A stretch of 64,000 bases of DNA from positions 2,738,001 through 2,802,000 of the forward strand of contig NC_063997.1 of the NCBI RefSeq assembly GCF_932276165.1, in the 5' to 3' direction; not shown here. How positions within the stretch are numbered: position 1 is the first letter of the stretch. More notes on this DNA, generated by a model. The model was not told the DNA's origin. It saw only the letters and a list, made by a program, of their open reading frames with translations, and made no database searches. Origin of the DNA: Plutella xylostella (lineage: Eukaryota > Arthropoda > Insecta > Lepidoptera > Plutellidae).

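Overview
The window looks like moth or butterfly (Lepidoptera) nuclear DNA. It is AT-rich, with short GC-rich exons in long introns, no operons, eukaryotic tRNA genes with T-run terminators, and repeat families typical of Lepidoptera (the CTGT-repeat 'gggataaaa' element, tRNA-headed SINEs, RTE, CR1/Jockey and mariner debris, many MITEs). All coordinates were read by eye, so splice boundaries may be off by a base. The main gene is a prominin-family five-transmembrane glycoprotein gene on the minus strand. It enters at the right edge (first visible exon 63771-64000, its 5' part lies beyond the window) and runs left through at least 16 further exons to about 8.6 kb. Two more phase-matched exons at 4.4 and 3.4 kb probably extend the cytoplasmic tail. 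Reading frame and splice phase agree across all 17 core junctions, giving roughly 940 residues in the window. Region by region: 0-3.3 kb is non-coding or unresolved; 3.3-8.9 kb holds the C-terminal tail exons; 12.5-28 kb is the exon-dense body; 27.7-63.8 kb is one intron of about 36 kb. That intron contains a 5'-truncated non-LTR reverse transcriptase (28.6-29.8 kb), an apparently undescribed 3.5-kb element with 40-bp terminal inverted repeats (31.04-34.54 kb), three tRNA genes (Pro-AGG, two Glu-UUC), a Ty3/gypsy-type retrotransposon with intact gag and pol (48.2-53.7 kb), an ORF1-only retroelement beside it (46.6-48.0 kb) and several MITEs. The most unusual feature is in the host gene. Five prominin exons (TM1 exon, 24.98, 23.3, 17.5 and 13.2 kb) each have 1-8 tandem copies on their downstream side. 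Every copy keeps the 3' part of the exon plus the splice donor, and none keeps the acceptor. The TM1 exon has 8 near-identical 154-bp units. This is either a locus-specific duplication process or an assembly problem, and long reads would decide. A second unusual structure, at 21.6-22.8 kb, is a GC-rich 51-codon-period repeat flanked on both sides by AT-rich arrays with a TATA-like word about every 15-16 bp.
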